From: CAYZTY01 sp964444665
GTDB lineage: Bacteria > Planctomycetota > Phycisphaerae > Sedimentisphaerales > CAYZTY01
Assembly (NCBI GenBank): GCA_964444665.1
Contig: CAYUIE010000007.1
Location: forward strand, 116,417 to 180,416
Reading direction: 5' to 3'
Length of the DNA: 64,000 nucleotides
Below the pieces are notes generated by a model. It was given only the letters and a program-made list of their open reading frames with translations. It was not told where the DNA came from and ran no database searches. The stretch's first letter is position 1, and the number at the start of each line of letters is the position of its first letter. Both the position numbers and the translations under genes were made by a program. Shown in pieces: positions 6,822 to 16,755 of this stretch.

Positions 6822-9587
6822 TTACTTATCGCTGAGCCAGCTTGGGCCGTGGCGAATATCGACCTTTAGCGGCGCGTCGAGTTTGATAGCGCCGGTCATT
6901 TCTTCACTTATCCATTCTGCGTGTTTCTTCACTTCGGCCTTCGGAAGCTCGAAAACAAGCTCGTCGTGAATCTGCAGTATCATTTTAACGTGTAGTTTTT
7001 CACGTTCGATTTTACGCTGGATGTTAATCATCGCGACTTTAATCAAATCGGCGGCCGAGCCCTGAATGACGGTGTTTGTAGCAAGACGTTTGGCCTGTGC
7101 GCGTTTGTTGGCGTTTTTGTTTGCCAGGCCGGTGATTTTTCTTCGGCGGTGCAGAATTGTCTCTGCATAACCGAGTTTTTTCGTGGTTGCGACTACCTCG
7201 TCCATAAATTTATGTATTGACTTGTAACGGGCGAAGTAACCGTCGATGAATTCTTTGGCTTCCGCGTGGCTTATACCGATTGTGCGTGACAGGCCGAAAG
7301 GCCCCTGGCCGTAGATTATCCCGAAGTTGACAGCTTTACATCGTGAACGCATCTCGTCGGTGACCTCGTCAAGAGGAACGTCGAATATCTGCGATGCAAC
7401 GAAGAGATGAATATCGCGGTCGGCGGCAAATGCCTCCAGCAGGGCCTTGTCCTTCGAGAAGTGGGCAAGGAATCGCAGCTCGATTTGAGAATAATCGGCG
7501 CTCAAAATGCAGTTGTCTTTCTGTGCCGGAATAAACGCACCGCGAATCTTTCGGCCCAGTTCCGTACGAATGGGGATATTCTGCAGGTTCGGGTCACTGG
7601 AGCTTAGCCTGCCGGTGGTAGTGATGGTCTGGTTGAAAGAAGCGTGGACTCTGCCGGTCCTCGGGTTGATTAGTGAGCCGAGCTTGTCAACGTAAGTATT
7701 CTTCAGTTTGCTTAACTGGCGGTATTGTAAAATGAGCGGAATCATCGGGTGCTGGTCGCTTAGCTGCTCGAGGACATCGGCATCGGTACTTCTACCAACT
7801 TTACCCATGCGAATCGGCTCGAGCCCGAGACGGTCAAAGAGAACCTCGGCAAGCTGTTTGGGAGAATCAATGTTAAAAGTGATACCAGCGTGTTCGTAAA
7901 TCTCGGACGTTGTTTTTTCAAGTGTAACTGTAATTTCTCCTGACATTTTTCGCAGCAGCTTTGTATCCAGAGAAACACCGTTGTATTCCATAGAAGTAAG
8001 GACTGTAACGAGAGGTATTTCCACGTCTTCGAAGAGTTTTTTAAGCTGGGGCTCTTTTTCAAGACGGGAGTTTAATATCTCATAAAGCTGGAATGTAATA
8101 TCAGCGTCCTCCGCAGCATATTCGGCGGCAACGGAGGTATCTACCATATCAAAAGTAAGCTGGTTTTTGCCTTTGCCGATAAGGGCGGAGATAGGAATAC
8201 ATTCGTAATTTAAGAAATCCAGTGCAAGGTTGTTAAGTGAATGGCCTCTGCGTGAGGCGTCAAGGCAATAAGAGGCCACCATAGTATCAAAGAAAACGCC
8301 GTGGACGGGCATTTTGGCGTTTCTTAAGACGTGCAGGTCGTATTTGATATTCTGGCCGATTTTTTTAACCTTCGAATCAGCAAGTATCGGCGCCAGTTTT
8401 TTGCGAACCATATTTATATCGAGGTGCTTTTGGCCCATCGGGGTCTTGACGGGAAGATAGAAGGCCTTGTGTTTTTCCCAGGAAAAGCTCGCGCCTACGA
8501 GCTCGGCGCGCATAGGAGAAATAGAGGTGGTTTCCGTATCAAGGGCAAACAGTTTCTGTTTATTGATTGCCTTCATAAATTTTTCAAACTTCGCAGGAGT
8601 ATCGAGAAGCTGATAATCGTGCTCGACGTTTTTAACCGAGGCCGGAGTGTCAACTGAGCTGAGTCTAACATTTAGGTCCGAATCATCAGTGGAGGGAGTA
8701 GCTGCCGCGGCCGGTTGAACACCCTCAGTGGGTGTCAGACCCAGCTGGGTAAGCAGGCGATTAAAGCCAAGCTCGGTGAAGATTTCGGAAAGTTTTGGTT
8801 TGTCCGGTTCGGTGAGTTTGAGGTTGTCGTAGTTTATTTTAAGAGGAACATTGCGGTTTATGGTGACAAGCTCCCTGCTAAGATAGGCTTGTTCCTTGAA
8901 TTTGCGGAGACTTTCACCTCGCTTGCCTTTAATTTCATCGGCGTGTTCGTATAGTTTATCGAGAGAACCGTATTGTTGAATCATTTTGACAGCGTTCATT
9001 TCCCCGATTAACGGTACGCCCGGGACATTGTCGGAAGAATCACCCTGTAATGCCAAAACATCGATAAAATCCTTTGGATGAATTTTATATTTATCAAACA
9101 GTGTATCATCATCAAGAACTTCACCTTTTTTAATATCGAAAATGTAAATATGGTCATCGACAAGCTGATACATATCTTTGTCATTTGCGCAGATGTAGGA
9201 ATCGATACCTTTTTTGCCGGCCTTTTTGGCCAGTGTTCCGATTATGTCGTCCGCCTCGAAGCCGGCCAGTCGCAGGACGGGTATGTTCATTGCCCCGAGG
9301 ATCTGTTCTATTCGGTCAATCTGTAGCGGCATATCGTCCGGCATAGGCGGACGGTGGGCCTTGTATTCGGGATAAATTTTGGTCCGGAAGGTAGGCTCCT
9401 TGCTGTCCATTGCTACTACAAGCATATCGGGTTTGTGACGTTTGAGCAGACCGAGCATCGCAGTGGTGAATATATATGTTGCCTTTGTGGGCTCTCCGGC
9501 AGGACTGGTGAACTTCTGTCGGATATGTGCGAAATACGCGGCGTAAATGTGTGCATGGCCGTCGATTATGTATAAGCTTTTTGCCAT
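6822..9587 (-). CDS. polA: DNA polymerase I
   Basis: 921 residues from the ATG at 9587; the open frame extends 12 codons further to a TTG, but MAKSLYIIDGHAH is the usual family start. Order of domains: 5'-3' exonuclease/FEN (about 1-290, with GFEADDIIGTLA and LQGDSSDNVPGVPLIG), a 3'-5' exonuclease with an intact DTETT motif near residue 355, and the polymerase A palm with DYSQIELR, the KAVNFGIIYGQGPFGLSR finger helix, and IHDELVFELP. All three activities look intact. It serves Okazaki fragment maturation and excision repair. It is divergent from gyrA, with 184 bases between the two starts. Confidence 0.97.
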   Translation of the reverse strand: MAKSLYIIDGHAHIYAAYFAHIRQKFTSPAGEPTKATYIFTTAMLGLLKRHKPDMLVVAMDSKEPTFRTKIYPEYKAHRPPMPDDMPLQIDRIEQILGAMNIPVLRLAGFEADDIIGTLAKKAGKKGIDSYICANDKDMYQLVDDHIYIFDIKKGEVLDDDTLFDKYKIHPKDFIDVLALQGDSSDNVPGVPLIGEMNAVKMIQQYGSLDKLYEHADEIKGKRGESLRKFKEQAYLSRELVTINRNVPLKINYDNLKLTEPDKPKLSEIFTELGFNRLLTQLGLTPTEGVQPAAAATPSTDDSDLNVRLSSVDTPASVKNVEHDYQLLDTPAKFEKFMKAINKQKLFALDTETTSISPMRAELVGASFSWEKHKAFYLPVKTPMGQKHLDINMVRKKLAPILADSKVKKIGQNIKYDLHVLRNAKMPVHGVFFDTMVASYCLDASRRGHSLNNLALDFLNYECIPISALIGKGKNQLTFDMVDTSVAAEYAAEDADITFQLYEILNSRLEKEPQLKKLFEDVEIPLVTVLTSMEYNGVSLDTKLLRKMSGEITVTLEKTTSEIYEHAGITFNIDSPKQLAEVLFDRLGLEPIRMGKVGRSTDADVLEQLSDQHPMIPLILQYRQLSKLKNTYVDKLGSLINPRTGRVHASFNQTITTTGRLSSSDPNLQNIPIRTELGRKIRGAFIPAQKDNCILSADYSQIELRFLAHFSKDKALLEAFAADRDIHLFVASQIFDVPLDEVTDEMRSRCKAVNFGIIYGQGPFGLSRTIGISHAEAKEFIDGYFARYKSIHKFMDEVVATTKKLGYAETILHRRRKITGLANKNANKRAQAKRLATNTVIQGSAADLIKVAMINIQRKIEREKLHVKMILQIHDELVFELPKAEVKKHAEWISEEMTGAIKLDAPLKVDIRHGPSWLSDK

Positions 9588-9665
9588 CCAGGACACTGTA
9601 TTTTCTTCCCGAAGGCCTGTCAAGAATATTAGCTCGATTGAGGCGGCCGGACGGGCAGGGATTTG

Positions 9666-9694
9666 TTGACTTTTTACTGGCTTGCGGTTAACTT
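9666..9694 (+). promoter_or_regulatory. Probable sigma-70 promoter of gyrA
   Basis: TTGACT at 9666-9671, a 17-base spacer, then TAACTT at 9689-9694 in the polA-gyrA divergent region. The -35 box is near consensus and the -10 box is weak. It lies 77 bases before the gyrA start, which has a Shine-Dalgarno AAGGAAGG. Confidence 0.5.
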
Positions 9695-9771
9695 ATTAGG
9701 CAGTTTTTATTTATCAATTTTGGTAAGATTTTACTTCTCTATGCTCAGTACAGTAAGGAAGGTGAAATCGT

Positions 9772-12336
9772 ATGAGCGAAGCTAAGAGTTCACAGGAACA
9801 TATTGAGGAATTGCGGATTCTGGATGAGTTGAAGAATTCGTATTTAAACTATGCAATGAGTGTAATCGTTTCGCGTGCGCTGCCGGATGTGCGGGACGGC
9901 CTTAAACCCTCACAAAGGCGGATATTAGTGGCGATGCACGATTTACATTTGGGCCCACGAAGCAAACACCGTAAGTGTGCCAAGATTGCCGGTGATACCA
10001 GCGGTAATTACCACCCCCACGGTGAGGCAGTAGTCTATCCGACTCTTGTCCGAATGGGACAGCAGTGGAATATGCGTTATATGCTGGTAGACCCGCAGGG
10101 TAATTTCGGCAGTATCGATGGTGACCCCCCGGCGGCGATGCGTTATACCGAAGCGAGAATGACGGCAGCAGCAACGGATATGCTTGAGGATATTAATCTT
10201 GATACGGTAAATTTTGTTCCTAATTACGATGAGACACGCACAGAACCAGTTGTTCTGCCGGCTAAGTTCCCTAACCTGTTGATGAATGGTGTAACCGGTA
10301 TTGCAGTCGGTATGGCGACTAACATCCCTCCGCACAATCTAGGCGAAATTTGCGATGCATTGGTACTGCTGATTGACGAGCCGGATTGCGGCTTCAAGGA
10401 AATTATGCAGCGCCTGCCGGGGCCGGACTTTCCCACTGGTGGAATTATCTGCGGACGCAGAGGTATCGTCGAGGCCTATACCACCGGCAGAGGACAATTG
10501 ACCGTACGGGCCAAGGCACATATCGAGAAAGATAAAAAAGACAGAATGCGTATAGTCATCACCGAGATACCCTATGTCGTTGTAAAAACAACCATTGTAT
10601 CAAAAATTGCCTCCTGCGTGCATAGAAACCTGATACCTGAAATTCAGGACATACGGGACGAGTCAGACCGCAAGGGTATGCGAATTGTAGTGGAATTGAA
10701 AAAAGAAGCGAATGAACAAATCGTGCTCAACAGGTTATATCAATACACGCCGCTGCAGAATACTTTTGGGGTACTCAACATAGCACTCGTCAATAATCGC
10801 CCTGAGACTTTAAATATCAAAAGGATGTTGCAGTTGTATATAGACCATCGCAAGGAAGTTATCCGTAGGCGAAGTAAATTTCTACTGAAGCGATGCAGAA
10901 ACAGGGCTCATATTCTCGAAGGTTTAATTCTGGCAGTTAGTGACATAGACGCCATTATCGATTTGATAAAACGGGCGCCCAATGTGCCGGCCGCCAAGCT
11001 GAATCTTATGGAAAAACCATTAGTGCTTAGCGAATCTGAGGTTCTCAAAAAAATCCTGCCTGCCGTTTTTGTTGAAGAAAAAAGCAAGACTCAGCACTAC
11101 CTCACAGGCCCCCAGGCTGACGCGATATTGACAATGCAACTGCAACGTTTAACGGGCCTTGAAATAGAAAAGCTGGCGAAGGACTATGCAGAGCTTGTGG
11201 AGAAAATAGCTGATTACGAAGCGATTCTGGCCAGTGAGAAGCTGCTGTTGGACATTGTTCGTGAGGATATTTTTGAGATAAAAGAGAAATACGCCGACGC
11301 ACGCCGTACGGAAATCGCCGGGGACATCGAAGAGTTTGATATGGAGGATTTGATTCCTAAAGAAGAGGCTGTGGTAACAATAAGCCACGATGGCTATATA
11401 AAAAGGATGCCGGTTGATACCTATCATAAGCAGGGACGGGGCGGCAGGGGTATTATAGGTTCAGACACCAAGGAAGGTGATTTTATAGAGCATCTGTTTA
11501 TAGCCTCCACCCACGATTATTTGCTTGTCTTTACTAATCGAGGTAAGTGCTATTGGTTGAAGGTTTATGACGTGCCGAAATTACCCCGTCAAAGCAGGGG
11601 AAGAAATATTGTGAATCTGCTGGAGTTGGGTGAGCAGAGGATTGCCTCGATAATTAATGTTAGCCAGTTCGACGAAAGTAATCTGGTTATGGCTACAAAG
11701 AATGGCCTGGTGAAAAAGACGGTGCTAAGCGCCTACAGCCATCCGAGGGCAAGTGGAGTTATAGCTATTAAGCTGGAGCCTAATGATGATTTAATAAGAG
11801 TGGCTATTACGAGGGGAGATGCTCAAATTCTGCTTGGTACGCACGGGGGGCTTGCTATACGGTTTGATGAAGAGCTCGTTCGGCCGATGGGACGGGTATC
11901 AAGAGGTGTGCGAGGCATCAAATTGCGAGCTAAAGATAGTGTAATCGATATGGTCATAGTAGAACCGGGCTCAAAGGCAACTTTGCTGACTGTCTGCGAG
12001 AATGGCTACGGCAAGAGGACCAATCTTGAGGATTACCGGTCTCAAAAGCGTGGTGGTATAGGATTGATAAATATAAAAAATACCGAGCGAAACGGCAGTG
12101 TCATCGGGCTTAAAGCGGTAAATGATGAGGATGAGCTAATGATGATAACCGCCAACGGAATTATTATTAGAACCGGGCTCGAGCAAATCCGGGCAATCGG
12201 CAGAAACACTCAGGGTGTGCGGGTTATCAAACTCGATAAGGGTGACAAACTCGTGGCGGTCGAAAAGTTAATAACTCAGCAGGATGATTCTGAAGAGAAC
12301 CAGGATTCCGATGAGGCCTCCTCTTCGCAAGGATAA
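9772..12336 (+). CDS. gyrA: DNA gyrase subunit A
   Basis: 854 residues. The N-terminal breakage-reunion domain contains SRALPDVRDGLKPSQRRIL and the catalytic Tyr125 in AAMRYTEARM. The C-terminal six-bladed pinwheel carries a GyrA-box variant QGRGGRG at about residues 554-560, which supports gyrase and not topoisomerase IV ParC. The tail is acidic (EENQDSDEASSSQG), as in many gyrases. It introduces negative supercoils together with GyrB, which is not in the window. ATG is preceded by AAGGAAGGTG. Six bases after its stop begins holA, so the two are likely co-transcribed. Residue 86 region (GDTSGNYHPHG) is the quinolone-resistance region and has the conserved sequence type. Confidence 0.97.
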   Translation: MSEAKSSQEHIEELRILDELKNSYLNYAMSVIVSRALPDVRDGLKPSQRRILVAMHDLHLGPRSKHRKCAKIAGDTSGNYHPHGEAVVYPTLVRMGQQWNMRYMLVDPQGNFGSIDGDPPAAMRYTEARMTAAATDMLEDINLDTVNFVPNYDETRTEPVVLPAKFPNLLMNGVTGIAVGMATNIPPHNLGEICDALVLLIDEPDCGFKEIMQRLPGPDFPTGGIICGRRGIVEAYTTGRGQLTVRAKAHIEKDKKDRMRIVITEIPYVVVKTTIVSKIASCVHRNLIPEIQDIRDESDRKGMRIVVELKKEANEQIVLNRLYQYTPLQNTFGVLNIALVNNRPETLNIKRMLQLYIDHRKEVIRRRSKFLLKRCRNRAHILEGLILAVSDIDAIIDLIKRAPNVPAAKLNLMEKPLVLSESEVLKKILPAVFVEEKSKTQHYLTGPQADAILTMQLQRLTGLEIEKLAKDYAELVEKIADYEAILASEKLLLDIVREDIFEIKEKYADARRTEIAGDIEEFDMEDLIPKEEAVVTISHDGYIKRMPVDTYHKQGRGGRGIIGSDTKEGDFIEHLFIASTHDYLLVFTNRGKCYWLKVYDVPKLPRQSRGRNIVNLLELGEQRIASIINVSQFDESNLVMATKNGLVKKTVLSAYSHPRASGVIAIKLEPNDDLIRVAITRGDAQILLGTHGGLAIRFDEELVRPMGRVSRGVRGIKLRAKDSVIDMVIVEPGSKATLLTVCENGYGKRTNLEDYRSQKRGGIGLINIKNTERNGSVIGLKAVNDEDELMMITANGIIIRTGLEQIRAIGRNTQGVRVIKLDKGDKLVAVEKLITQQDDSEENQDSDEASSSQG

Positions 12337-12342
12337 CAGGTA

Positions 12343-13350
12343 ATGCCGACAAAAGCTCGCAGCTCACGCCGTACTCCACAGGATGCCTTACGGCACGACG
12401 AAGCCATTTATGTTATAGCGGGCAAGGACGAATTCCTCGTCAATACTGAATGCGAGAAGTTGCTTGGCCGGCTTCTGGAGCCCGAACAAAGAGCAATGGG
12501 ATTATTTAGTCCACAGCCGGATAATGTTTCGGCTGCAGAAATTTTTGACGAGCTGCAAACACTTCCATTATTCTCATCCAGGCGGGTGGTTTTGCTCAAG
12601 GGGGCCGATGATTTTGTCTCGGCCAATCGTCCGCTGCTCGAGAAATACTTCGATAGTCCCAGTAAATGTGGGATACTTGTGTTGACAGTAAAGACTTGGC
12701 TTAAGACTGCGAAGCTGGCCAAAAAGCTTCCCCCTGAGGGGCTAATCACCGTCGGAATTTTGAAAGGCCGGCAGCTTCCCCAATACCTTGTCACATATGC
12801 CAAAAGCGAACATAGCAAGGTGCTATTAAAACCGACGGCCGAAGTATTGGTTGAGCTTGTGGGGGACGAACCTGCAAGGCTGTGTAGTGAACTTGATAAG
12901 CTGGCGGTCTATGCCGGTGATGAAAAGGCGATAACGCTAAATCACCTCGAAGCTGTAATCGGCTATAATAGATTATTCGATGCCTTTGCAATAATTGAGG
13001 CTATGACGGCAGGGAGAAAGACACAAGCCCTTGAGCGACTTCGCAGGACATTATCCACTCAGACAGATGCGAGTTATCAACTCGTGGGCGCTTTTGCCTT
13101 CCATTTTCGCAGGATGTTTAAGGCCGCTGTTATGCTTGAGAAGGGCAGGACAGTATCAGAAGTTGTCTCTGAAGAGAGAATTTGGTATCAGAAAGATGCC
13201 TTTTTCGAACAAATTCGCAAGTTGGGTCTTAACAAAATAGCCTTAATTCTGGAAAAGCTGGCTCAGACGGACTATGCAATAAAAACAGGTCAGATAAGAG
13301 CCGAAGCGGCTATAGAACAATTAGTCCTGGAGCACCTTGCGCTCTGCTGA
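12343..13350 (+). CDS. holA: DNA polymerase III subunit delta
   Basis: 335 residues, normal for HolA. The N-terminal ATPase-like fold begins with IYVIAGKDEFLV and continues with VVLLKGADDFV and a LILTVKTW-type strand; the C-terminal collar domain reads FDAFAIIEAMTAGRKTQALERL and ends with an alpha-helical AAIEQLVLEHLAL. The delta subunit opens the sliding clamp in the clamp loader. The start follows the gyrA stop by six bases with AAGGATAACAGG upstream. A short basic N-terminal extension (about 18 residues, KARSSRRTPQ) precedes the fold. HolA diverges fast, so the call rests on overall pattern and length. Confidence 0.88.
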   Translation: MPTKARSSRRTPQDALRHDEAIYVIAGKDEFLVNTECEKLLGRLLEPEQRAMGLFSPQPDNVSAAEIFDELQTLPLFSSRRVVLLKGADDFVSANRPLLEKYFDSPSKCGILVLTVKTWLKTAKLAKKLPPEGLITVGILKGRQLPQYLVTYAKSEHSKVLLKPTAEVLVELVGDEPARLCSELDKLAVYAGDEKAITLNHLEAVIGYNRLFDAFAIIEAMTAGRKTQALERLRRTLSTQTDASYQLVGAFAFHFRRMFKAAVMLEKGRTVSEVVSEERIWYQKDAFFEQIRKLGLNKIALILEKLAQTDYAIKTGQIRAEAAIEQLVLEHLALC

Positions 13351-13840
13351 AATATCTGCAATTGTTAAACCGTAAAATCAACGGCCTGGACCCGCGTCGT
13401 TTTTGCAAAATGTTCTCAATCAAATTGCCGGAATAATCCCAACTTATCGTCGTTTTCGGACCTATTTGTTTTTTTGTTATTCGTTGGTGATACGGCTGAT
13501 TTGAAATCCCTGAAAATACATTAATTACTCAAGCCAAAGGGTCGATAGGATTGGCGGGTCAGATAGTGAATTAACCAAGCGCAGTGGAGGCTTTTTCTGG
13601 AGCTGTTATTGTTATGTTTTACGGCTTAATAAAACGTAGGATAAAGTGGCAGATTAAGCCTTTTCCCATCCGTTGGTATCCGAGTAATAGAAGCTGCATA
13701 AAAATGAAACAGCATAAAGCTAAGCCCATTCACATGCCGCCTTTAATGGTGCGCAAGGCGGAATGGCGGCGTTGAAAGAGCCTTTACCGCAGTTTTAATC
13801 CCCGTTATCAATAATCCGGTTCGGCGTTAATCTCTCCTTA
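13351..13840. other. Intergenic region between holA and hflX promoter
   Basis: About 490 bases without a gene I can support. One 63-codon open frame at 13584-13775 has no ribosome-binding site and no recognisable protein features. No hairpin terminator with a T-run was seen after holA. Confidence 0.6.
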
Positions 13841-13869
13841 TTGTATTTACTATTGATTTATGGTATACT
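13841..13869 (+). promoter_or_regulatory. Promoter of hflX
   Basis: TTGTAT at 13841-13846, 17-base spacer, TATACT at 13864-13869. Transcription would begin near 13876, giving a leader of about 30 bases before the hflX TTG. Both boxes match sigma-70 consensus at four or five positions. Confidence 0.65.
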
Positions 13870-13904
13870 AAAAAAGGTATGTTTTCTGGAGGTATTGGTC
13901 CACT

Positions 13905-15218
13905 TTGGAAAAGATGCGCCAGACGCTGCGAGTCAGGAAGGAAAGGGCGGTATTAATTTGTACTATTCCGAAAGGTGCGGCGCGGCACGATGATTTGATT
14001 GAGTTGAAGGCACTGGCCGAAAGCGCAGGGGCGGTTGTAGTAGACAAATTCCAGCAGAAGATTTCCTCGATTAATCCCGCGACGTATATCGGCAAGGGAA
14101 AAGCACAAATGCTTGCCGAGCGCGTCAAACGCTACAAAGCAGAGGTGGTAATATTTGACAACGACCTTTCGCCGGGACAAATTCGCGAGCTCGAGAAGCT
14201 GGTTGGAGTCAAGGTGCTTGACCGAAGCGAGTTGATTCTGGATATATTTGCCTCTCGGGCAAAAACACATCAGGCAAAGCTCCAGGTTGAATTGGCTCAA
14301 TTGGAGTATACTTATCCCCGGCTTACCAGGATGTGGTTGCATTTGGATACTGTTGCCGGTGCGGGCGGTGCAACGGCAGCGGGCGTGGTTGGAGGAATCG
14401 GCACCAGAGGTCCTGGAGAGAAACAGCTGGAAATCGACAGACGCCTCGTAAACAAACGCATTACTGAATTAAAGCGAGAACTTGCCCTGATCGACAAGCG
14501 CAAGCTGCGAGAGATTAAAGGCCGCAAAGGCCTGTTTAAAATATGCCTTGTGGGATATACCAATGCCGGCAAAAGTACACTGATGAATGCGCTTACCGAC
14601 GCAGGTGTGCATGTGGAAGACCGCTTGTTTGCCACACTTGATACGCGAACACGCAGGTTCAGGATAGAAGGCGGCATCGAAGTATTACTAAGCGATACGG
14701 TCGGCTTCGTACGCAACCTGCCTCATCAGCTAATTGCGTCATTCAAGGCCACTCTCGAAGAGGCGGTGAACGCAGATTTGCTCCTTCATGTCGTCGATGT
14801 TTCAAGTTGTGAAGCACCCGAGCAAATCGAGTCGGTCAATAACGTTCTTAGAGAAATCGGCTGCACCGAGACACCGATTTTAATCCTGATTAATAAGACC
14901 GATATCCTCAGCAAGCGCGATATAATTGACATGTTGGTGACACTATACCCCGAGGCAATTTCCATCTCAGCCAAGGCGGGCATAGGCCTTGAGAAGCTGC
15001 ACGAAGCCATTCTGAGGATGTACCGGGGAGCCGATGTTTTGGTGCGTGTCAGAACTCAGCAGCATAACGGCAAAGTTCAAAGCTTTTTACGGTCACATGC
15101 AACCATCCTGGGCGAGCACTACCTGGACGGCTTCGTGGTGATTGAAGCAAAATTGGGGGAAAATCAGATTGCTGAGCTTCGGCGATATGCCCCCGATGCT
15201 CTTGAATTGCTCTGTTAA
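13905..15218 (+). CDS. hflX: GTPase HflX
   Basis: 437 residues. The HflX N-terminal domain has the glycine-rich linker AGAGGATAAGVVGGIGTRGPGE near residue 145-166, followed by an EKQLEIDRR helix. The G domain has the Walker A GYTNAGKST, DTVGF (G3) and INKTD (G4). HflX binds the 50S subunit and splits stalled ribosomes. The start is probably TTG at 13905, 12 bases after a GGAGG; an ATG three codons later would be 21 bases from it. It has its own promoter and is followed by gpsA after 72 bases. Confidence 0.95.
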   Translation: MEKMRQTLRVRKERAVLICTIPKGAARHDDLIELKALAESAGAVVVDKFQQKISSINPATYIGKGKAQMLAERVKRYKAEVVIFDNDLSPGQIRELEKLVGVKVLDRSELILDIFASRAKTHQAKLQVELAQLEYTYPRLTRMWLHLDTVAGAGGATAAGVVGGIGTRGPGEKQLEIDRRLVNKRITELKRELALIDKRKLREIKGRKGLFKICLVGYTNAGKSTLMNALTDAGVHVEDRLFATLDTRTRRFRIEGGIEVLLSDTVGFVRNLPHQLIASFKATLEEAVNADLLLHVVDVSSCEAPEQIESVNNVLREIGCTETPILILINKTDILSKRDIIDMLVTLYPEAISISAKAGIGLEKLHEAILRMYRGADVLVRVRTQQHNGKVQSFLRSHATILGEHYLDGFVVIEAKLGENQIAELRRYAPDALELLC

Positions 15219-15290
15219 GCTTTCCCAAAAAGTTACTGTAGCCTTGATAGTTGTTGCAATGTGCCTCGGTATTTGTTTTAATCATCGTCA

Positions 15291-16286
15291 ATGTTTAAGA
15301 GTGTTTCGATAATTGGCGATGGTGCAATGGGCAGCGTTTGTGCTATGCTGCTTCGAGAAAAGGGAGTTGATGTACGACTTTGGGGTTATGATGCAGCACA
15401 GTTGAAGGAAATGAAACAGGCCGGCGAGAATGTCAGGTTTCTGCCGGGACATAAATGGCCTGAGGGACTTCGATTTGAGTCTGCCGATGAAAAAATAATG
15501 GTCGGAGCGGATTTGATTGTTTCAGCCGTACCCTGCCAGTTTATGCGCCAAGTCTGGCAGCGGCTTAAAGCCTATACACCCAGGGACATTATCGTCATTT
15601 CCGTCACCAAGGGCATTGAAAACGATACACTCCTCCGTCCTACTCAAGTGCTTGTAGATGTCCTGGGAGGGGGTATCAGATGCGTTGTGCTTTCAGGCCC
15701 CACAATAGCCGATGAGCTTGCACAACGACTACCAGCTACAGCATGTGCAGCCTGCCCTGATAACGAATTGGCCATACAGGTTCAGCAAGCGTTTAATGTA
15801 CCTTATTTACGGATGTACACCAACACCGATATCCTCGGTGTTGAACTGGCCGGGGCAATGAAAAACGTCATAGCAATAGCCGGGGGCATTGTTGACGGCA
15901 TTAGTGCCGGAGATAATATGAAGGCGGCACTGTTATGTAGAGGACTTGCAGAGATAACTCGACTTGGCCTTGCTATGGGTGCCAAAGCGGAGACTTTTGC
16001 AGGATTAAGTGGCCTGGGAGACCTGGTGACAACCTGCATCTCGCCAAGAGGTAGAAATCGCTCGTTTGGTGAGAGAATCGGCAAAGGGGCAACTTTACAA
16101 GAAGCTCTTGATGCAACCGAGTCGATAGCTGAGGGGGTGGCGACCTGCAGAAGTGTTATGGCTCTCGCCGGCCGATACCATATCGAAATGCCGATAACAC
16201 AGGCGGTTTTTGAGATTTTATTCGAAGCTAAAAGCATAGAAAAAGCCGTTCAGGAGCTAATGAGTCGCAGGCTTAAGGCGGAGTGA
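15291..16286 (+). CDS. gpsA: Glycerol-3-phosphate dehydrogenase [NAD(P)+]
   Basis: 331 residues. N-terminal Rossmann motif IIGDGAMGSVCA, then the GPTIADELAQ active-site block, GVELAGAMKNVIAIAGGIVDG with the catalytic Lys, and GLGDLVTTCISPRGRNRSFG. It makes sn-glycerol 3-phosphate for phospholipid synthesis from dihydroxyacetone phosphate in the cytosol. Normal length, ATG start. A recognisable Shine-Dalgarno is not obvious upstream; co-transcription with hflX is likely given the same strand and 72-base gap. Confidence 0.96.
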   Translation: MFKSVSIIGDGAMGSVCAMLLREKGVDVRLWGYDAAQLKEMKQAGENVRFLPGHKWPEGLRFESADEKIMVGADLIVSAVPCQFMRQVWQRLKAYTPRDIIVISVTKGIENDTLLRPTQVLVDVLGGGIRCVVLSGPTIADELAQRLPATACAACPDNELAIQVQQAFNVPYLRMYTNTDILGVELAGAMKNVIAIAGGIVDGISAGDNMKAALLCRGLAEITRLGLAMGAKAETFAGLSGLGDLVTTCISPRGRNRSFGERIGKGATLQEALDATESIAEGVATCRSVMALAGRYHIEMPITQAVFEILFEAKSIEKAVQELMSRRLKAE

Positions 16287-16755
16287 TGATTATAGGCTGT
16301 AGCAGGGACTTGTGTTTTTTATTAAGAGAAATTTTTAGCCTTCCGGCATAATTTTCTTACACAACCACGGGAAAAAGTATGGAATTGTTTTCTTCAAATA
16401 GCTGATCACTTCCATTTAAACGAATCCTCTTATGCCGTACAAATATCGGACGTTCCTGCGGGTAAGCGACTCTGGATAGAGTTGAAATGAGGATTCGGCC
16501 AAAACAGCTGTTATTATTGGAACTTAATTCTTATTTGCCCTCGTGGCCCCGGGGGATTTGACGCTACTTATCTCATTTCTTATGTTTTAATTGGCGCAAT
16601 TCGTAAATGAGATGGCAGTAACTGCCTGAAGAAGTATTAATGCAAGCACCTCATTTGAACGAATTTATCAAAAATGGCAGGATAACAGTCATTTACTCTT
16701 ACGAATTATACGTAAAGACAGACTGTTTGCTTTTAAAGGAGTGTATAGTTCGGAT
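16287..16755. other. Intergenic region before the pilus operon
   Basis: About 470 bases with stop codons in all frames and no supported gene. It should hold the terminator of gpsA and the promoter of the pil operon, but I found no convincing -35/-10 pair or T-run hairpin. A purine-rich AAAGGAGTGT at its right end is the pilM ribosome-binding site. Confidence 0.6.

Noticed and set aside
13584..13775. 63-codon ORF in the holA-hflX gap
   Set aside because: No ribosome-binding site, no family-like motif, composition like the surrounding non-coding DNA.
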